A stretch of DNA of 64,000 bases, taken from Glycomyces xiaoerkulensis (GTDB lineage: Bacteria > Actinomycetota > Actinomycetes > Mycobacteriales > Micromonosporaceae). The stretch covers positions 124,001-188,000 of the forward strand of contig NZ_PGGV01000038.1 in the NCBI RefSeq assembly GCF_002798405.1, given 5' to 3'. The notes under the pieces were generated by a model. It saw only the letters and a list, made by a program, of their open reading frames with translations, was not told where the DNA came from and did no database searches. Positions 18,012 through 27,085 of this stretch are shown one piece after another. The position numbers were made by a program, and so were the translations under genes. Each line of letters opens with the position of its first letter. The stretch's first letter is position 1.

Positions 18012-18419
18012 GTGGCCGAACAGCACACGCTCGTGTTGATCAAACCCGACGCCGTCGAGCGCGGACTCATCGGCGAGGTCCTCGCCCGGTTGGAGCGCAA
18101 GGGCCTGCGCATCGAGCGAATGGAACTGCGCACCATGGGCTCCGACCTCGCCGACGCCCACTACAGCGAGCACGTGGAGAAGCCGTTCTACCCCGGGCTC
18201 AAGGAATTCATGACCTCCGGAACCCTGGTCGCCCTGATAGTCGCCGGAGACGAGGCGATCCCGGTGGTGCGCGACCTGGCGGGCGCGACCGACGGCCGCA
18301 AGGCCGCTCCCGGCACGATCCGCGGTGACTACTCGGCGTCGGTCCAGCGGAACCTCGTCCACGCCTCGGACTCCGAGGAGTCGGCCAAGCGCGAGATCGA
18401 CCTCTGGTTCGGCGCCTGA
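18012..18419 (+). CDS. ndk: Nucleoside diphosphate kinase
   Basis: 135 residues, the typical bacterial length. The enzyme moves the gamma phosphate from ATP to other nucleoside diphosphates through a phosphohistidine; that histidine is in [33 protein letters not shown] is the N-terminal signature. AAGGAG (18001-18006) is 5 bases before the GTG start. In Mycobacterium and Streptomyces ndk follows the DUF4233 gene directly; here about 7 kb of other genes lie between. Confidence 0.97.
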   Translation: MAEQHTLVLIKPDAVERGLIGEVLARLERKGLRIERMELRTMGSDLADAHYSEHVEKPFYPGLKEFMTSGTLVALIVAGDEAIPVVRDLAGATDGRKAAPGTIRGDYSASVQRNLVHASDSEESAKREIDLWFGA

Positions 18420-18478
18420 CCCACGCGCTCACCGCGGTCGGCGCCGAAATGCGCGTGCGGTCCGCGGCCGGGCGGCGG

Positions 18479-18484
18479 TACCTT
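18479..18484 (+). promoter_or_regulatory. Leaderless -10 box for csaA
   Basis: TACCTT ends 7 bases before the ATG at 18492, with no ribosome binding site in between, so transcription should begin at or next to the start codon. Confidence 0.55.
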
Positions 18485-18491
18485 GTCCGGC

Positions 18492-18854
18492 ATGGCATCC
18501 ACACCGCAACCCGCCGGCGCGCAGATCGGCGTCGACGACTTCTTCCGCGCCGACATCCGCGCCGGACGCATCACGCGTGCCGAGGTCTTCGCGGGGGCCC
18601 GCAAGCCCGCCTTCAAGCTGTGGATCGATTTCGGCGAGCAGGGGGAGCGCAAATCCAGCGCCCAGGTCACCGCGCGGTACACCGCCGAGGAGCTGGTCGG
18701 CCGCACGGTCGTGGCCGTGACGAACTTCCCGCCCCGGCAGATCGCCGACTTCATGTCGGAGGTGCTGGTGCTCGGCGTCCCCGTGCCGGGCACCGACGAG
18801 GTCGTGCTCCTGTCCCCGGACGCCGATGTGCCGCCGGGGGCGCGGGTCTCCTGA
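18492..18854 (+). CDS. csaA: CsaA-like tRNA-binding domain protein
   Basis: 120-residue single-domain OB-fold protein. DDFFRADIRAGRITRAEVF, KLWIDFGEQGERKSSAQVT and VVAVTNFPPRQIADFMSEVL are the blocks of the EMAP/CsaA tRNA-binding family; in Bacillus CsaA acts as an export-related chaperone. The length fits a stand-alone CsaA rather than a MetRS or PheRS appendage. The ATG at 18492 is chosen over an in-frame TTG at 18483 because of the TACCTT box at leaderless distance. It is convergent with the next gene. Confidence 0.85.
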   Translation: MASTPQPAGAQIGVDDFFRADIRAGRITRAEVFAGARKPAFKLWIDFGEQGERKSSAQVTARYTAEELVGRTVVAVTNFPPRQIADFMSEVLVLGVPVPGTDEVVLLSPDADVPPGARVS

Positions 18855-18870
18855 GGGCACCGCCCGGCCG

Positions 18871-19674
18871 CTAGGGCAGGAACGTGTTGTGCCGGAAGGT
18901 CGTGGCCAGCAGTGCCTCGACCGCCGGCTCGAAGCGCTGCGTGCCCGACTCGGGCACCGCCGCGACCCCGAGGAAGATCCCGTCCTGGCCGGGGTCGACC
19001 AGCAGCAGTGCCACGTCCTCGTAGGTGTCGGGGGAGTTCTCGAGCGAGTCCCAGGTGACCCGGGTTTCGAGCAGCACCGCCGGGTGGGAGTCGACGACGG
19101 TGTCGGTGAGCTCCGGCTCGGACCTGGCTACGCCGGTGGCGCTGCTGTACGGGTAGTCGAACACCCAGGTGTCGACGATCTCGGTGGCGGTGCCGTGCAG
19201 GTCCTCGGGATCGGCCTCGAGCGCGAACTCGCCCAGCCGACCGACCATCATGTACGAGATCCAGGTGTCGGTGTGCGACACCGACAGCGCGTGGGCGTCC
19301 TCGGCCAGCAGCTCGTCGGCGCCGGGTCCGCGGTACTGGGTCCAACCGTCCGGGGGGACCGGTGTGAGCGCCCCGAGCGAGCGCACCCCCAGGCGGTCGT
19401 CGGGGATCTCCATCTCCTGCGGTTCGAGGCCCTGGCTGGGGCCTGCTCCGCACTCGGCGCCCCGGCAGTCGTCGGCGGCCTCGCCGCCCGAATCGCCGCC
19501 GCCGGTGAACAGCGCCGCCAACCCGGCTGCGACCAGCGCCAGCGCGGCCACGACCACGATGGCCACCAGGCCGCCGCGCCCGCCGGCATCCGGCGGAGGC
19601 TCGGCCGGGACCGGCTCGGTCGGCGGCCGGTCCCACTGGAGGCGGTCGGTCCGCGATCCCGAAGGGGTGCTCAT
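18871..19674 (-). CDS. Membrane-anchored hypothetical protein
   Basis: 267 residues: a proline-rich cytoplasmic head (1-33), one membrane span (about 35-57, VAIVVVAALALVAAGLAAL), and an outer domain with two closely spaced cysteines (CRGAEC). The topology suggests a small sensor or cell-envelope protein exported by its uncleaved anchor. No family is recognised. TAGCAT (19682-19687) ends 7 bases before the ATG, a leaderless arrangement. It is convergent with csaA, with 16 bases between the stops. Confidence 0.7.
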   Translation of the reverse strand: MSTPSGSRTDRLQWDRPPTEPVPAEPPPDAGGRGGLVAIVVVAALALVAAGLAALFTGGGDSGGEAADDCRGAECGAGPSQGLEPQEMEIPDDRLGVRSLGALTPVPPDGWTQYRGPGADELLAEDAHALSVSHTDTWISYMMVGRLGEFALEADPEDLHGTATEIVDTWVFDYPYSSATGVARSEPELTDTVVDSHPAVLLETRVTWDSLENSPDTYEDVALLLVDPGQDGIFLGVAAVPESGTQRFEPAVEALLATTFRHNTFLP

Positions 19675-19681
19675 GAGACCG

Positions 19682-19687
19682 ATGCTA
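19682..19687 (-). promoter_or_regulatory. Leaderless -10 box for the anchored hypothetical protein
   Basis: TAGCAT on the minus strand followed by 7 bases and the ATG; no ribosome binding site is present. Confidence 0.5.
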
Positions 19688-19713
19688 ACCGTGCGCGGCC
19701 GGCCGCCGCCGCG

Positions 19714-20292
19714 TCAGGCGGGCTTGACCCGGTACTTGAGCACCGCGAACCCCCCGGCGGCCCTGGCCTCGACCAGGTCGAGCCGGTCGGACAGGATCCG
19801 CCGCGGCAGCAGCGGCGCGCCGCCGCCGAGGTAGACCGGGGCGAGGCTCATGTGGATCTCGTCGAGGTGCCCGGCGTCGTGGAACTGGCCCACCAGGTCG
19901 CCGCCGCCGAGGATCCACCGGTTCTTCTCGCCCGCGGCCTCGGCCATCTCGGCGTGGACGGCGGCGACGTCGCCGGAGGCGAACCTGAGGTCCGCGCCGG
20001 GCACCGCCGGGAGGTCGCGGTGGGTGAACACCCACGTGGGCTGCGGGTACGGCCACTTCTCGGGCCGGTCGAGCAGCTTCTCGTAGTCGAGGATCCACTC
20101 GTAGGTGGTCGCACCCATGCAGACGGCGCCGACGCCCTCCATGAAGCGGTCGAACTCCTCCAGCGGGCCCTCTTCGGCCGCGGGGTCGTCAGGGTGGCCG
20201 CCCTCGACGCCGAAGAGCCAGTCCAGGGAGCCGTCCGAGTCGGCGATGAAACCGTCGATGCTGGTCGCGGTGTAGTAGATCGTTTTCGCCAT
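19714..20292 (-). CDS. Dihydrofolate reductase-like protein (RibD C-terminal type)
   Basis: 192 residues of the DHFR-like/RibD_C family of NADPH-dependent reductases. Typical blocks are YYTATSIDGFIADSDGSLDW at the N-terminus, VCMGATTYEW, WVFTHRDLP and RWILGGGDLVGQFHDAGHLDE. Genomes usually have a separate true DHFR for folate, so this is probably a stand-alone reductase of unknown substrate. The ATG at 20292 has only a weak upstream purine run (GTGTGGATC). Neighbours give no pathway hint. Confidence 0.82.
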   Translation of the reverse strand: MAKTIYYTATSIDGFIADSDGSLDWLFGVEGGHPDDPAAEEGPLEEFDRFMEGVGAVCMGATTYEWILDYEKLLDRPEKWPYPQPTWVFTHRDLPAVPGADLRFASGDVAAVHAEMAEAAGEKNRWILGGGDLVGQFHDAGHLDEIHMSLAPVYLGGGAPLLPRRILSDRLDLVEARAAGGFAVLKYRVKPA

Positions 20293-20351
20293 GATCCACA
20301 CCCAACCACGGCCCACCGACACGCCGAGCGGGAAACCGCGGTTCCCGCCTG

Positions 20352-20705
20352 TCAGTCGGTTGCTTTCGGGTGCCCGGTTCCGGCGTAGGTCAGCCAAACG
20401 GTCCAGGACTCGTCGTCGATGAGGTACCAGAGCCGACCGCCGCCGGTAACTTCGTACTGCCAGCGCTCGCATTCACCGCCCTTCCAGGTTCCCAGCCCCA
20501 GCGAGCCCTTGAGCCGGTGCTGCCGTGTCGGATTGGTGCGTGAGCGGTGATCGGTGCGCAGTTCTTCCCAAGCCCGGCGCAGGTTTCCGGGGGCCTGACG
20601 TTCCAGCTCCTCCCAGCCTTTGACGGCGGCCGAGTCGGCGAACCGCAGGTCGAATTCTCGATCGGTCGGCGGCGGCGCAACGCGGTCGCCTCGTTTGGGA
20701 CTCAT
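20352..20705 (-). CDS. Putative toxin of a toxin-antitoxin-like pair
   Basis: 117 residues, basic at the N-terminus and ending WTVWLTYAGTGHPKATD. The order of strands and helix (FDLRFADSAAVKGWEELE, RRAWEELRTDH, RLKGSLGLGTW, RWQYEV, RLWYLIDDESWTVWL) looks like the RelE/ParE fold, and the closing GHPK is a feature I recall from unnamed actinobacterial toxin-like proteins. The start codon overlaps the upstream gene by 4 bases (ATGA), the arrangement of a toxin after its antitoxin. No catalytic residue can be assigned. Toxicity is inferred only. Confidence 0.55.
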   Translation of the reverse strand: MSPKRGDRVAPPPTDREFDLRFADSAAVKGWEELERQAPGNLRRAWEELRTDHRSRTNPTRQHRLKGSLGLGTWKGGECERWQYEVTGGGRLWYLIDDESWTVWLTYAGTGHPKATD

Positions 20706-21175
20706 GCGGCCGAATCAGGGGCCGGAATCGGACCCAGGTCTCCTTCGGGCTCGGCTGCGACACGCGCGTACAGGTCGGAGTCCGCGTAGATCTCGGCCGA
20801 ATGGCGCCACTGCTCCAGCAGGACCGCCATCGGGGTCAGGTTCCGGAGCGAGGCCGATCCTTGGGCCACCTCGATGATCTCGTCGAGCAACTGATCACGG
20901 TCCTCGTCGGGGAGGAACGCAGACCACGGTAGTGCCTCCGGAAGCACCTGCTTGAGCGCTTGCACTTCTCCTAGCCGGGCCAGACCGGCCAGCAGTCGGG
21001 AGGTGAAGTCGATGACCGTCGCATCCTGTTCGGCCTGATCGGCCCGGGACAATGACAGGTCATCACCGCCTCTCCGGCGAAGTGTGATGGTGCGCAGCGT
21101 GTCAAGGCGGGCTGCGGTCGCCGCCGGATGATGCAGGAGCTCGGAGAACGGGAGCTCTACGGGTTGTGCCGACAT
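20702..21175 (-). CDS. Putative antitoxin paired with the downstream RelE-like gene
   Basis: 157 residues, clearly acidic. The first 25 residues (QPVELPFSELLHHPAATAARLD) recall the Phd/YefM DNA-binding head of antitoxins, followed by a helical domain and an acidic tail (DSDLYARVAAEPEGDLG). The ATG lies within a 38-base perfect palindrome (21168-21205), which fits autorepression. TAGTGT ends 6 bases before the ATG, so the transcript is probably leaderless and the operator overlaps promoter and start codon together. The family is not named with certainty. Confidence 0.6.
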   Translation of the reverse strand: MSAQPVELPFSELLHHPAATAARLDTLRTITLRRRGGDDLSLSRADQAEQDATVIDFTSRLLAGLARLGEVQALKQVLPEALPWSAFLPDEDRDQLLDEIIEVAQGSASLRNLTPMAVLLEQWRHSAEIYADSDLYARVAAEPEGDLGPIPAPDSAA

Positions 21176-21205
21176 ACTTCCACACTACCGTGGAAGTATG
21201 TCGGC
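21168..21205. promoter_or_regulatory. 38-base palindromic operator over the antitoxin start codon
   Basis: Arms 21168-21183 and 21190-21205 are perfect 16-bp inverted repeats around a 6-base centre. It includes the ATG and the leaderless -10 box of the antitoxin gene, so binding by the antitoxin would block initiation directly. Confidence 0.75.
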
Positions 21206-21279
21206 GCGCCAGCGCCGGAAAGCGATCGTGCGCTCCAGCCACCCGTCGGAGCACCTCGGTCACCCTGAACCGGTCCGGT

Positions 21280-23406
21280 TCAGGACGCCAGACGCAGCAG
21301 GTTGCCGATGATGCGGTGGCCGTGGGCCCCGGCGGCGGTCAGGATCGACTCGGGGTGGAACTGCACCCCGAACCAGCGCCGCCGCGGCGCCTCGATCGAC
21401 ATCACCACGTCGTCGATCGCGGACGTGGGGGTGAAATCGCCCTTGACCTGGTCGGCGGTGGCGTACAGCGAGTGGTAGCGCGCGGCGGTCACCTCGTCGG
21501 GGAGCCCGTCGAACAGACCGCCGCCGAGGACCTTCACGCTCCCCGGCTTGCCGTGGCTCGGCTCGGCCAGCAGCGACAGCTCGCCGCCGGCGTGCTCGAC
21601 CATCGCCTGCATCCCGAGGCAGACGCCGAAGGCCGGCAGGCCGCGCTCGGCGATCGCCTCCAGCAGCCCCGCCGTGCCGAAGTCCTCCGGCCGCCCGGGC
21701 CCGGGGGAGAGGACCACCAGATCCGGGTCCAGCTCGTCGAGCGTCGCGGCCGGATCGAAACCGAACCGCAGGGTCGTGACCTCGCAGCCGTGCTGCCGGA
21801 AGTAGTCGCCGAGGGTGTTCACGAAGGAGTCCTCGTGGTCGACCAGCAGCACCTTCCGGCCCGTCCCGGCCCGCCCGCCGGCGACCTCGATCGGCGCGGG
21901 CGTCGCCGCCGCGGCCCCGATGCCGCCCGACGCCGTCTCCAGCAGCGCCCGCGCCTTCAGGTGCGTCTCGGCCTCCTCGGCGTCCGGCTCCGAGTCGTAC
22001 AGCAGCGTCGCCCCGGCCCGCACGCACGCCACGCCGTCGCGGACCTGCGCCGTCCGCAGCGTCAGCCCGGTGTTCATGGAGCCGTCGAGACCGATGAACC
22101 CGACCGCCCCGCCGTACCAGCGCCGCGGCGTCGTCTCCTGCTCCTCGATGAACCGCATCGCCCACGTCTTCGGCGCCCCGGTCACCGTCACCGACCACAT
22201 GTGCGTCAGGAACGCGTCGAGCGCGTCCATCTCCTCGCGCAGCCGCCCCTCGACGTGGTCGACGGTGTGGATCAGCCGCGAATACAGCTCGATCTGCCGG
22301 CGCCCCAGCACCTTCACCGACCCCGGCTCGCACACCCGCGCCTTGTCGTTGCGGTCGACGTCGGTGCACATGGTCAGCTCCGACTCCTCCTTCGGGGAGC
22401 CGATCAGCTCCGCGATCTGGGAGGCGTCGTGCAGCGGGTCGTCACCGCGCGCGATCGTGCCCGAGATCGGACAGGTCTCCACCCGGTCGCCGCGGACCCG
22501 CACGAACATCTCCGGCGAGGCGCCCACCAGGTATTCGCCGTCGCCGAGGTTGAAGATGAACTCGTACGGCGCGGGGTTGGCCTCGCGCAGCCGCTCGTAG
22601 AACGCCGTCGGCGAATCGCACCGCGCGTACATCTCGTGGCCGGGCACGACCTCGAACAGGTTCCCGGCCTTGAACTCGTGCTTCGCCCGGCGCACCGTGT
22701 CGGCGTAGACCCCGGGCACCGGCCCCTCCGGCACCTCGGCGGCCGCCACGTAGTCCCGCTTCTCGGTCTCCCGGCCCAGATCGTCGGTGGTCCTGCCGCC
22801 GAATCCGAACTCGTAGCGGTAGACCTGCGCGGTCTCGCGCTTGCGGTCGACCACGTACACCTCGTCGGCCAGATGCAGCACCAGGTCCCGCTGCTCCGCC
22901 GGGCGCTCCTTGGCGAGCGCGATCGGCTCGAACTGGTAGGCCAGGTCGTACCCGAACGCGCCCCAGAATCCCAGGTACGGGTCGTCGCAGGACAGCGCCC
23001 CGACCAGCGCCCGCAGCGCGGTGAACGCGGTGGGCTGCTTGGACCGCTCCTCCTCCGGCACCCGGCCGGACGGCTCGGGCACCCGGATCCGCACGCGGTC
23101 GCCGTCGGCGGTCACGGTCCCGGCCCCGGACTCGCGCAGCGCCGGGCCGAGCGCCTCGACCAGCAGCGTGCCGCGCTCGTTGAGCGAGCGCACCTCGACG
23201 GTGCGGCCGCGGGCGACGACCTCGACCGGCGGGTCGGCGTAGGCCAGGTGGAAACGCGAATAGCGTCCCGGGTACTCCATGCCCGAGGACAGGACCCCGC
23301 CGCGGCGGGTCTCCACCCGCTCCACGACCTCGGTCAGATCCCCGTCGGCCAGGTCGTCGACGGTACGGCGGATCGTCACCCCGCAGGGCGTCTCAAACGT
23401 GCTCAT
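21280..23406 (-). CDS. trpEG: Fused anthranilate synthase, TrpE-TrpG
   Basis: 708-residue fusion of the chorismate-using component I with the glutamine amidotransferase component II; it makes anthranilate, the first step to tryptophan or to some antibiotics. Component I blocks are ISGTIARGDDPLHD, DRNDKARVCEPGSVKVL and THMWSVTVTGAPKTWAMR. The amidotransferase (from about residue 515) has VVLSPGPGRPEDFG, the nucleophile in AFGVCLGMQAMVEHAGG and the histidine in VQFHPESIL. Such fusions occur in Streptomyces and rhizobia. The ATG at 23406 has GAGG 5 bases upstream. Expression is governed by the Trp leader peptide and terminator just upstream. Confidence 0.95.
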   Translation of the reverse strand: MSTFETPCGVTIRRTVDDLADGDLTEVVERVETRRGGVLSSGMEYPGRYSRFHLAYADPPVEVVARGRTVEVRSLNERGTLLVEALGPALRESGAGTVTADGDRVRIRVPEPSGRVPEEERSKQPTAFTALRALVGALSCDDPYLGFWGAFGYDLAYQFEPIALAKERPAEQRDLVLHLADEVYVVDRKRETAQVYRYEFGFGGRTTDDLGRETEKRDYVAAAEVPEGPVPGVYADTVRRAKHEFKAGNLFEVVPGHEMYARCDSPTAFYERLREANPAPYEFIFNLGDGEYLVGASPEMFVRVRGDRVETCPISGTIARGDDPLHDASQIAELIGSPKEESELTMCTDVDRNDKARVCEPGSVKVLGRRQIELYSRLIHTVDHVEGRLREEMDALDAFLTHMWSVTVTGAPKTWAMRFIEEQETTPRRWYGGAVGFIGLDGSMNTGLTLRTAQVRDGVACVRAGATLLYDSEPDAEEAETHLKARALLETASGGIGAAAATPAPIEVAGGRAGTGRKVLLVDHEDSFVNTLGDYFRQHGCEVTTLRFGFDPAATLDELDPDLVVLSPGPGRPEDFGTAGLLEAIAERGLPAFGVCLGMQAMVEHAGGELSLLAEPSHGKPGSVKVLGGGLFDGLPDEVTAARYHSLYATADQVKGDFTPTSAIDDVVMSIEAPRRRWFGVQFHPESILTAAGAHGHRIIGNLLRLAS

Positions 23407-23456
23407 TCGGCCTCGATCTCGTTCGGGCCCCGCGGCGGCCGACCCCGGATACGACG

Positions 23457-23483
23457 AAGCGACCGCCATCGAGGCGGTCGCTT
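23457..23483 (-). terminator. trpEG attenuator terminator
   Basis: Perfect 11-bp stem (23457-23467 with 23473-23483), 5-base loop, placed between the leader peptide and trpEG. The minus-strand stretch GAGGCGG just after the leader stop can pair with CCGCCTC in the terminator arm, giving the alternative anti-terminator of a classical tryptophan attenuator. Confidence 0.85.
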
Positions 23484-23514
23484 GCTTGCTGCACGCAGGA
23501 GCAGTGGCGCCGCC

Positions 23515-23553
23515 TCAGCGACGCCACCACCAGGTGCGCGCGGAAAGTCTCAC
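23515..23553 (-). CDS. trpL: Tryptophan leader peptide
   Basis: 12-residue leader peptide MRLSARTWWWRR with three consecutive tryptophan codons directly before two arginines and the stop. Ribosome stalling at the Trp codons when charged tRNA-Trp is scarce would free the anti-terminator and allow trpEG transcription. The GTG start is preceded at 7 bases by TAAGAT, so even this leader appears leaderless. A similar attenuator is known in Streptomyces trpE(G) genes. Confidence 0.88.
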   Translation of the reverse strand: MRLSARTWWWRR

Positions 23554-23560
23554 GCCGACG

Positions 23561-23566
23561 ATCTTA
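23561..23566 (-). promoter_or_regulatory. trpL -10 box
   Basis: TAAGAT on the minus strand ends 7 bases before the trpL GTG, placing the transcript start at the leader start codon. The -35 region (TTTCCT 17 bases further up) is weak. Confidence 0.65.
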
Positions 23567-23618
23567 CACGTCCGAAGGGCGGGAGGAAATCCAGTACGGA
23601 CGCCGCGGCCGGTAGCGC

Positions 23619-23624
23619 TACACT
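23619..23624 (+). promoter_or_regulatory. -10 box of the ileS T-box transcript
   Basis: TACACT about 225 bases before ileS, at the proper distance to start the T-box leader near 23631. The -35 region is weak. Confidence 0.5.
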
Positions 23625-23630
23625 CGAGGC

Positions 23631-23843
23631 CAACAGCGCAGACCCGGCCATCACCGGCGAGCTTCCGGAAGAACCGGCCGCCAGGCCCCAGTAGAACCGG
23701 ACGGGAGCGGCCCGTCATCGCCGCCGAATCGAGCGGGCGCGCCCTCGGCGCGCCAAGCGAGGTGGTACCGCGGACCCGGCAGGGTTCGTCCTCGCACACC
23801 AGTAGTCCGCAAGGTGTGATGAGGAGACGGAGACACCGAGCCC
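23631..23843 (+). ncRNA. Isoleucine T-box riboswitch, translational type
   Basis: Leader RNA that reads tRNA-Ile charging and controls ileS. The ultra-short stem I shows the specifier ATC (23650-23652) in a loop closed by CCGG/CCGG (23644-23647, 23654-23657), as in other actinobacterial ileS T-boxes. The conserved T-box GGTGGTACCGCGG is at 23761-23773 and can accept the tRNA acceptor end. Downstream, CCTC and CACACC (23790-23799) can pair with GGTGTG and GAGG (23813-23824), hiding the purine-rich region before the ATG, so control is probably on translation rather than termination. No U-run terminator is present. Confidence 0.88.
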
Positions 23844-26800
23844 ATGGCCTATCCACTCGACGACCCCGAACGGGGCGTACCGGCGAGCCCGAATCTGCCC
23901 GAGGTCGAGCGCCGCGTGCTCGACTTCTGGGCGAAGGACGACACCTTCGACGCCTCGATCGACTCCCGCCCCGCCGGCGAGAACGGCTCCAACGAGTTCG
24001 TCTTCTACGACGGCCCGCCGTTCGCCAACGGCCTGCCCCACTACGGGCACCTCCTCACCGGCTACGTCAAGGACATCGTCCCCCGCTACCAGACCATGCG
24101 CGGACGGCGCGTGGAGCGCCGCTTCGGCTGGGACACCCACGGGATGCCCGCCGAGGTCACCACCGAGCAGGAGCTCGGCCTGAAGTCCAAGGCCGACATC
24201 GAGGAGTACGGCGTCGGCGCCTTCAACGCCGCCGCCAGGGCCTCGGTCCTCCAGTTCACCGGCGAATGGGAGGAGTACGTCACCCGCCAGGCCCGCTGGG
24301 TCGACTTCCACAACGACTACAAGACGCTCGACACGGACTACATGGAGAGCGTCATGTGGGCCTTCAAGACCCTCTACGACAAGGGCCTGGTCTACGAGGG
24401 CTACCGGGTACTCTGGTACTGCTGGCGCTGCGAGACGCCGCTGGCGGCCACTGAGACCAAGATGGACGACACCTACCGGGCCCGCCAGGACCCGGCCGTC
24501 ACCGTCGGCCTCGAGATCACCGGCGACACGCCACTGGCCGGATCGAAGCTGCTGGTGTGGACCACCACCCCCTGGACGCTGCCGTCGAACCTGGCCGCCG
24601 CCGTCCACCCCGAGGTCGACTACGCCGTGGTCGAGGTCGAGGGCCGCCGCTACCTGCTCGCCGAATCCCGCGTCGCCGCCTACGAGCGCGAACTCGGCGG
24701 CGAGCCCGCGGTCGTCTCCCGCCACCGGGGCGCCGAACTGATCGGGCTGTCCTACCGGCCGCCGTTCGACTTCTTCGCCGGCCGCACCAACGCCCACCAG
24801 GTGCTGTCGGCCGACTACGTCACCACCGACGACGGCACCGGCGTCGTCCACATCGCACCCGCCTTCGGTGAGGAGGACAAGGTCGTCACCGACGCGGCCG
24901 GGATCGAACCGGTCGTGCCGGTCGACTCCTCCGGCCGCTTCACCGAGGAGGTCCCCCCGTACGCGGGGATGCTCGTGTTCGACGCGAACCGGCAGATCAT
25001 CAAGGACCTCAAGTCCACCGAGCGGCTGCTGCGCCACGACACCTACAACCACAACTACCCGCACTGCTGGCGCTGCGGATCGCCGCTGATCCAGCGGGCG
25101 GTGTCGGCGTGGTTCGTCAAGGTCACGCAGTTCCGCGACCGCATGGTCGAGCTCAACGACCGGATCGACTGGACCCCCTCGCACGTCAGAGACGGCCAGT
25201 TCGGCAAATGGCTGGAGGGCGCGCGCGACTGGAACATCAGCCGCAACCGCTTCTGGGGCGCCCCGATCCCGGTGTGGGTCTCCGACGACCCCGACCACCC
25301 CCGCGTCGACGTGTACGGCTCCCTCGCCGAGCTCGAACGCGACTTCGGCGCCCGAGTCACCGACCTGCACCGGCCCGGCATCGACGAGCTCACCCGGCCC
25401 AACCCGGACGACCCGACCGGGAAGTCCACCATGCGCCGCGTCCCCGAGGTCCTCGACTGCTGGTTCGAATCGGGCTCGATGCCGTTCGCCCAGGTGCACT
25501 ACCCGTTCGAGAACACCGACTGGTTCGAGCACCACTACCCGGGCGACTTCATCGTCGAGTACACCGCGCAGACTCGCGGCTGGTTCTACACCCTGCACGT
25601 GCTCGCCACGGCCCTGTTCGACCGGCCCGCGTTCCGCACCGCCCTGGTGCACGGGACCCTGCTGGGCTCCGACGGCGCCAAGATGTCGAAGTCGCTGAAC
25701 AACTACCCGGACATCCGGAAGTCGTTCGAGCAGTTCGGCTCCGACGCCATGCGGTGGTTCCTGGTCGCCTCCCCGGTGCTGCGCGGCGGCGACATGCCCG
25801 TGTCGGACACCGGCTTCCGCGACGCGGTCCGCCAGGTGGTGCTGCCGCTGTGGAACGTGTGGTACTTCTACACGCTCTACGCCGGGGCCTCGGGCTACGA
25901 GGCCGCCCCGGAGGCCGCCCGAGCGACGGCGCTGGCCAGCGGCCACCGGCTCGACCGGTACCTGCTGGCCAAGACCCGCGAGCTGGTCGAGACCGCGACC
26001 GAGGCGATGGACGACTACGACCTGACCGCCGCGACCGCCGCGTTCCGCTCCTACCTGGAGAGCCTCACCAATTGGTACGTGCGGCGCTCCCGCGACCGCT
26101 TCTGGGAGGGCGACGAGGCCGGATTCGCGACGCTCGCGACGGCGCTGAAGACCGCCTGCGAGGTGGCCGCGCCGCTGCTGCCGATGGTCACCGAGGACAT
26201 CTGGCGGGGCCTTACCGGCGGCCGCTCGGTGCACCTGGCCGACTGGCCGGACGTCGCCGACCTGCCCGACGACCACGCGCTGGTCGAGGCGATGGACACC
26301 GTCCGCGAGGTCGCCTCGACGGGCCTGTTCATGCGCAAGGCCCGCAAGCTGCGGGTGCGGCTGCCGCTGGCCGGGCTGACCGTCGCCACCGCGCACGCCG
26401 AACGGCTCGAGCCGTTCGCCGACCTGCTCCGGGACGAGCTGAACGTGAAGTCCGTCGAGTTCGACTCGAACCTCGACGCCTACTGCAAGCTGGATCTGAA
26501 GCTGGTCCCGCGCGTGCTCGGCCCGCGCCTGGGCAAGGACGTCCAGCGGGTTATCAAGGCGGTCAAGGGCGGCGACTGGTCGTCCGAGGACGGCAGGGTC
26601 ACCGCCGGCGGCGTGGAGCTGGAGGACGGCGAGTACGAGCTGACGCTCGTGCCGGTCGAGGCCGAGCGCACGCAGGCCCTCCCTGGGAACGCGGGGGTCC
26701 TGGTCCTGGACACCGAGGTCACGCCGGAGCTGGCCGCCGAGGGCACGGCCCGCGACGTGGTCCGGGTGATCCAGCAGGCCCGCAAGGACGCCGGTCTGGA

Positions 26801-26990
26801 CGTCTCCGACCGGGTGGCGGTGACTCTCGACGTGGCCGAGGAGGTCCGGGCGGCCGTGGAGGCCCACCGGGCGTTCGTCGAGGGCGAGACCCTGGCGGTG
26901 GAGCTGGCCTTCGGCGAGCTCCCCGACGAGGCCACCGCCGGCGAGGCCGGCGAGGCCCAGACGGTCAAGGCCGCGGTTCGGAAACGCTGA
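23844..26990 (+). CDS. ileS: Isoleucyl-tRNA synthetase
   Basis: 1048-residue class Ia synthetase, of the longer eukaryote-like type usual in actinobacteria. HIGH is HYGH (residues 66-69) after GPPFANGLP, and KMSKS starts at residue 613. The editing domain carries [13 protein letters not shown], and two CWRC motifs ([18 protein letters not shown]) are present. This type is often less sensitive to mupirocin. The ATG at 23844 follows GGAG by 11 bases, and the T-box leader immediately upstream confirms the start region. Confidence 0.97.
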   Translation: MAYPLDDPERGVPASPNLPEVERRVLDFWAKDDTFDASIDSRPAGENGSNEFVFYDGPPFANGLPHYGHLLTGYVKDIVPRYQTMRGRRVERRFGWDTHGMPAEVTTEQELGLKSKADIEEYGVGAFNAAARASVLQFTGEWEEYVTRQARWVDFHNDYKTLDTDYMESVMWAFKTLYDKGLVYEGYRVLWYCWRCETPLAATETKMDDTYRARQDPAVTVGLEITGDTPLAGSKLLVWTTTPWTLPSNLAAAVHPEVDYAVVEVEGRRYLLAESRVAAYERELGGEPAVVSRHRGAELIGLSYRPPFDFFAGRTNAHQVLSADYVTTDDGTGVVHIAPAFGEEDKVVTDAAGIEPVVPVDSSGRFTEEVPPYAGMLVFDANRQIIKDLKSTERLLRHDTYNHNYPHCWRCGSPLIQRAVSAWFVKVTQFRDRMVELNDRIDWTPSHVRDGQFGKWLEGARDWNISRNRFWGAPIPVWVSDDPDHPRVDVYGSLAELERDFGARVTDLHRPGIDELTRPNPDDPTGKSTMRRVPEVLDCWFESGSMPFAQVHYPFENTDWFEHHYPGDFIVEYTAQTRGWFYTLHVLATALFDRPAFRTALVHGTLLGSDGAKMSKSLNNYPDIRKSFEQFGSDAMRWFLVASPVLRGGDMPVSDTGFRDAVRQVVLPLWNVWYFYTLYAGASGYEAAPEAARATALASGHRLDRYLLAKTRELVETATEAMDDYDLTAATAAFRSYLESLTNWYVRRSRDRFWEGDEAGFATLATALKTACEVAAPLLPMVTEDIWRGLTGGRSVHLADWPDVADLPDDHALVEAMDTVREVASTGLFMRKARKLRVRLPLAGLTVATAHAERLEPFADLLRDELNVKSVEFDSNLDAYCKLDLKLVPRVLGPRLGKDVQRVIKAVKGGDWSSEDGRVTAGGVELEDGEYELTLVPVEAERTQALPGNAGVLVLDTEVTPELAAEGTARDVVRVIQQARKDAGLDVSDRVAVTLDVAEEVRAAVEAHRAFVEGETLAVELAFGELPDEATAGEAGEAQTVKAAVRKR

Positions 26991-26996
26991 GGGTGA

Positions 26997-27020
26997 CCGG
27001 CTCCCCGGCAGGGGAGCCGG
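26997..27020 (+). terminator. Hairpin after ileS
   Basis: Perfect 10-bp stem with a 4-base loop 7 bases after the ileS stop; no T-run, as is common in GC-rich actinobacteria. Confidence 0.6.
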
Positions 27021-27085
27021 AACCTCCGGTGGCTTCGGCGTGTCGCCATGTCTTCAGATCGGTGGCGTGCTAGATGTACGGGATG

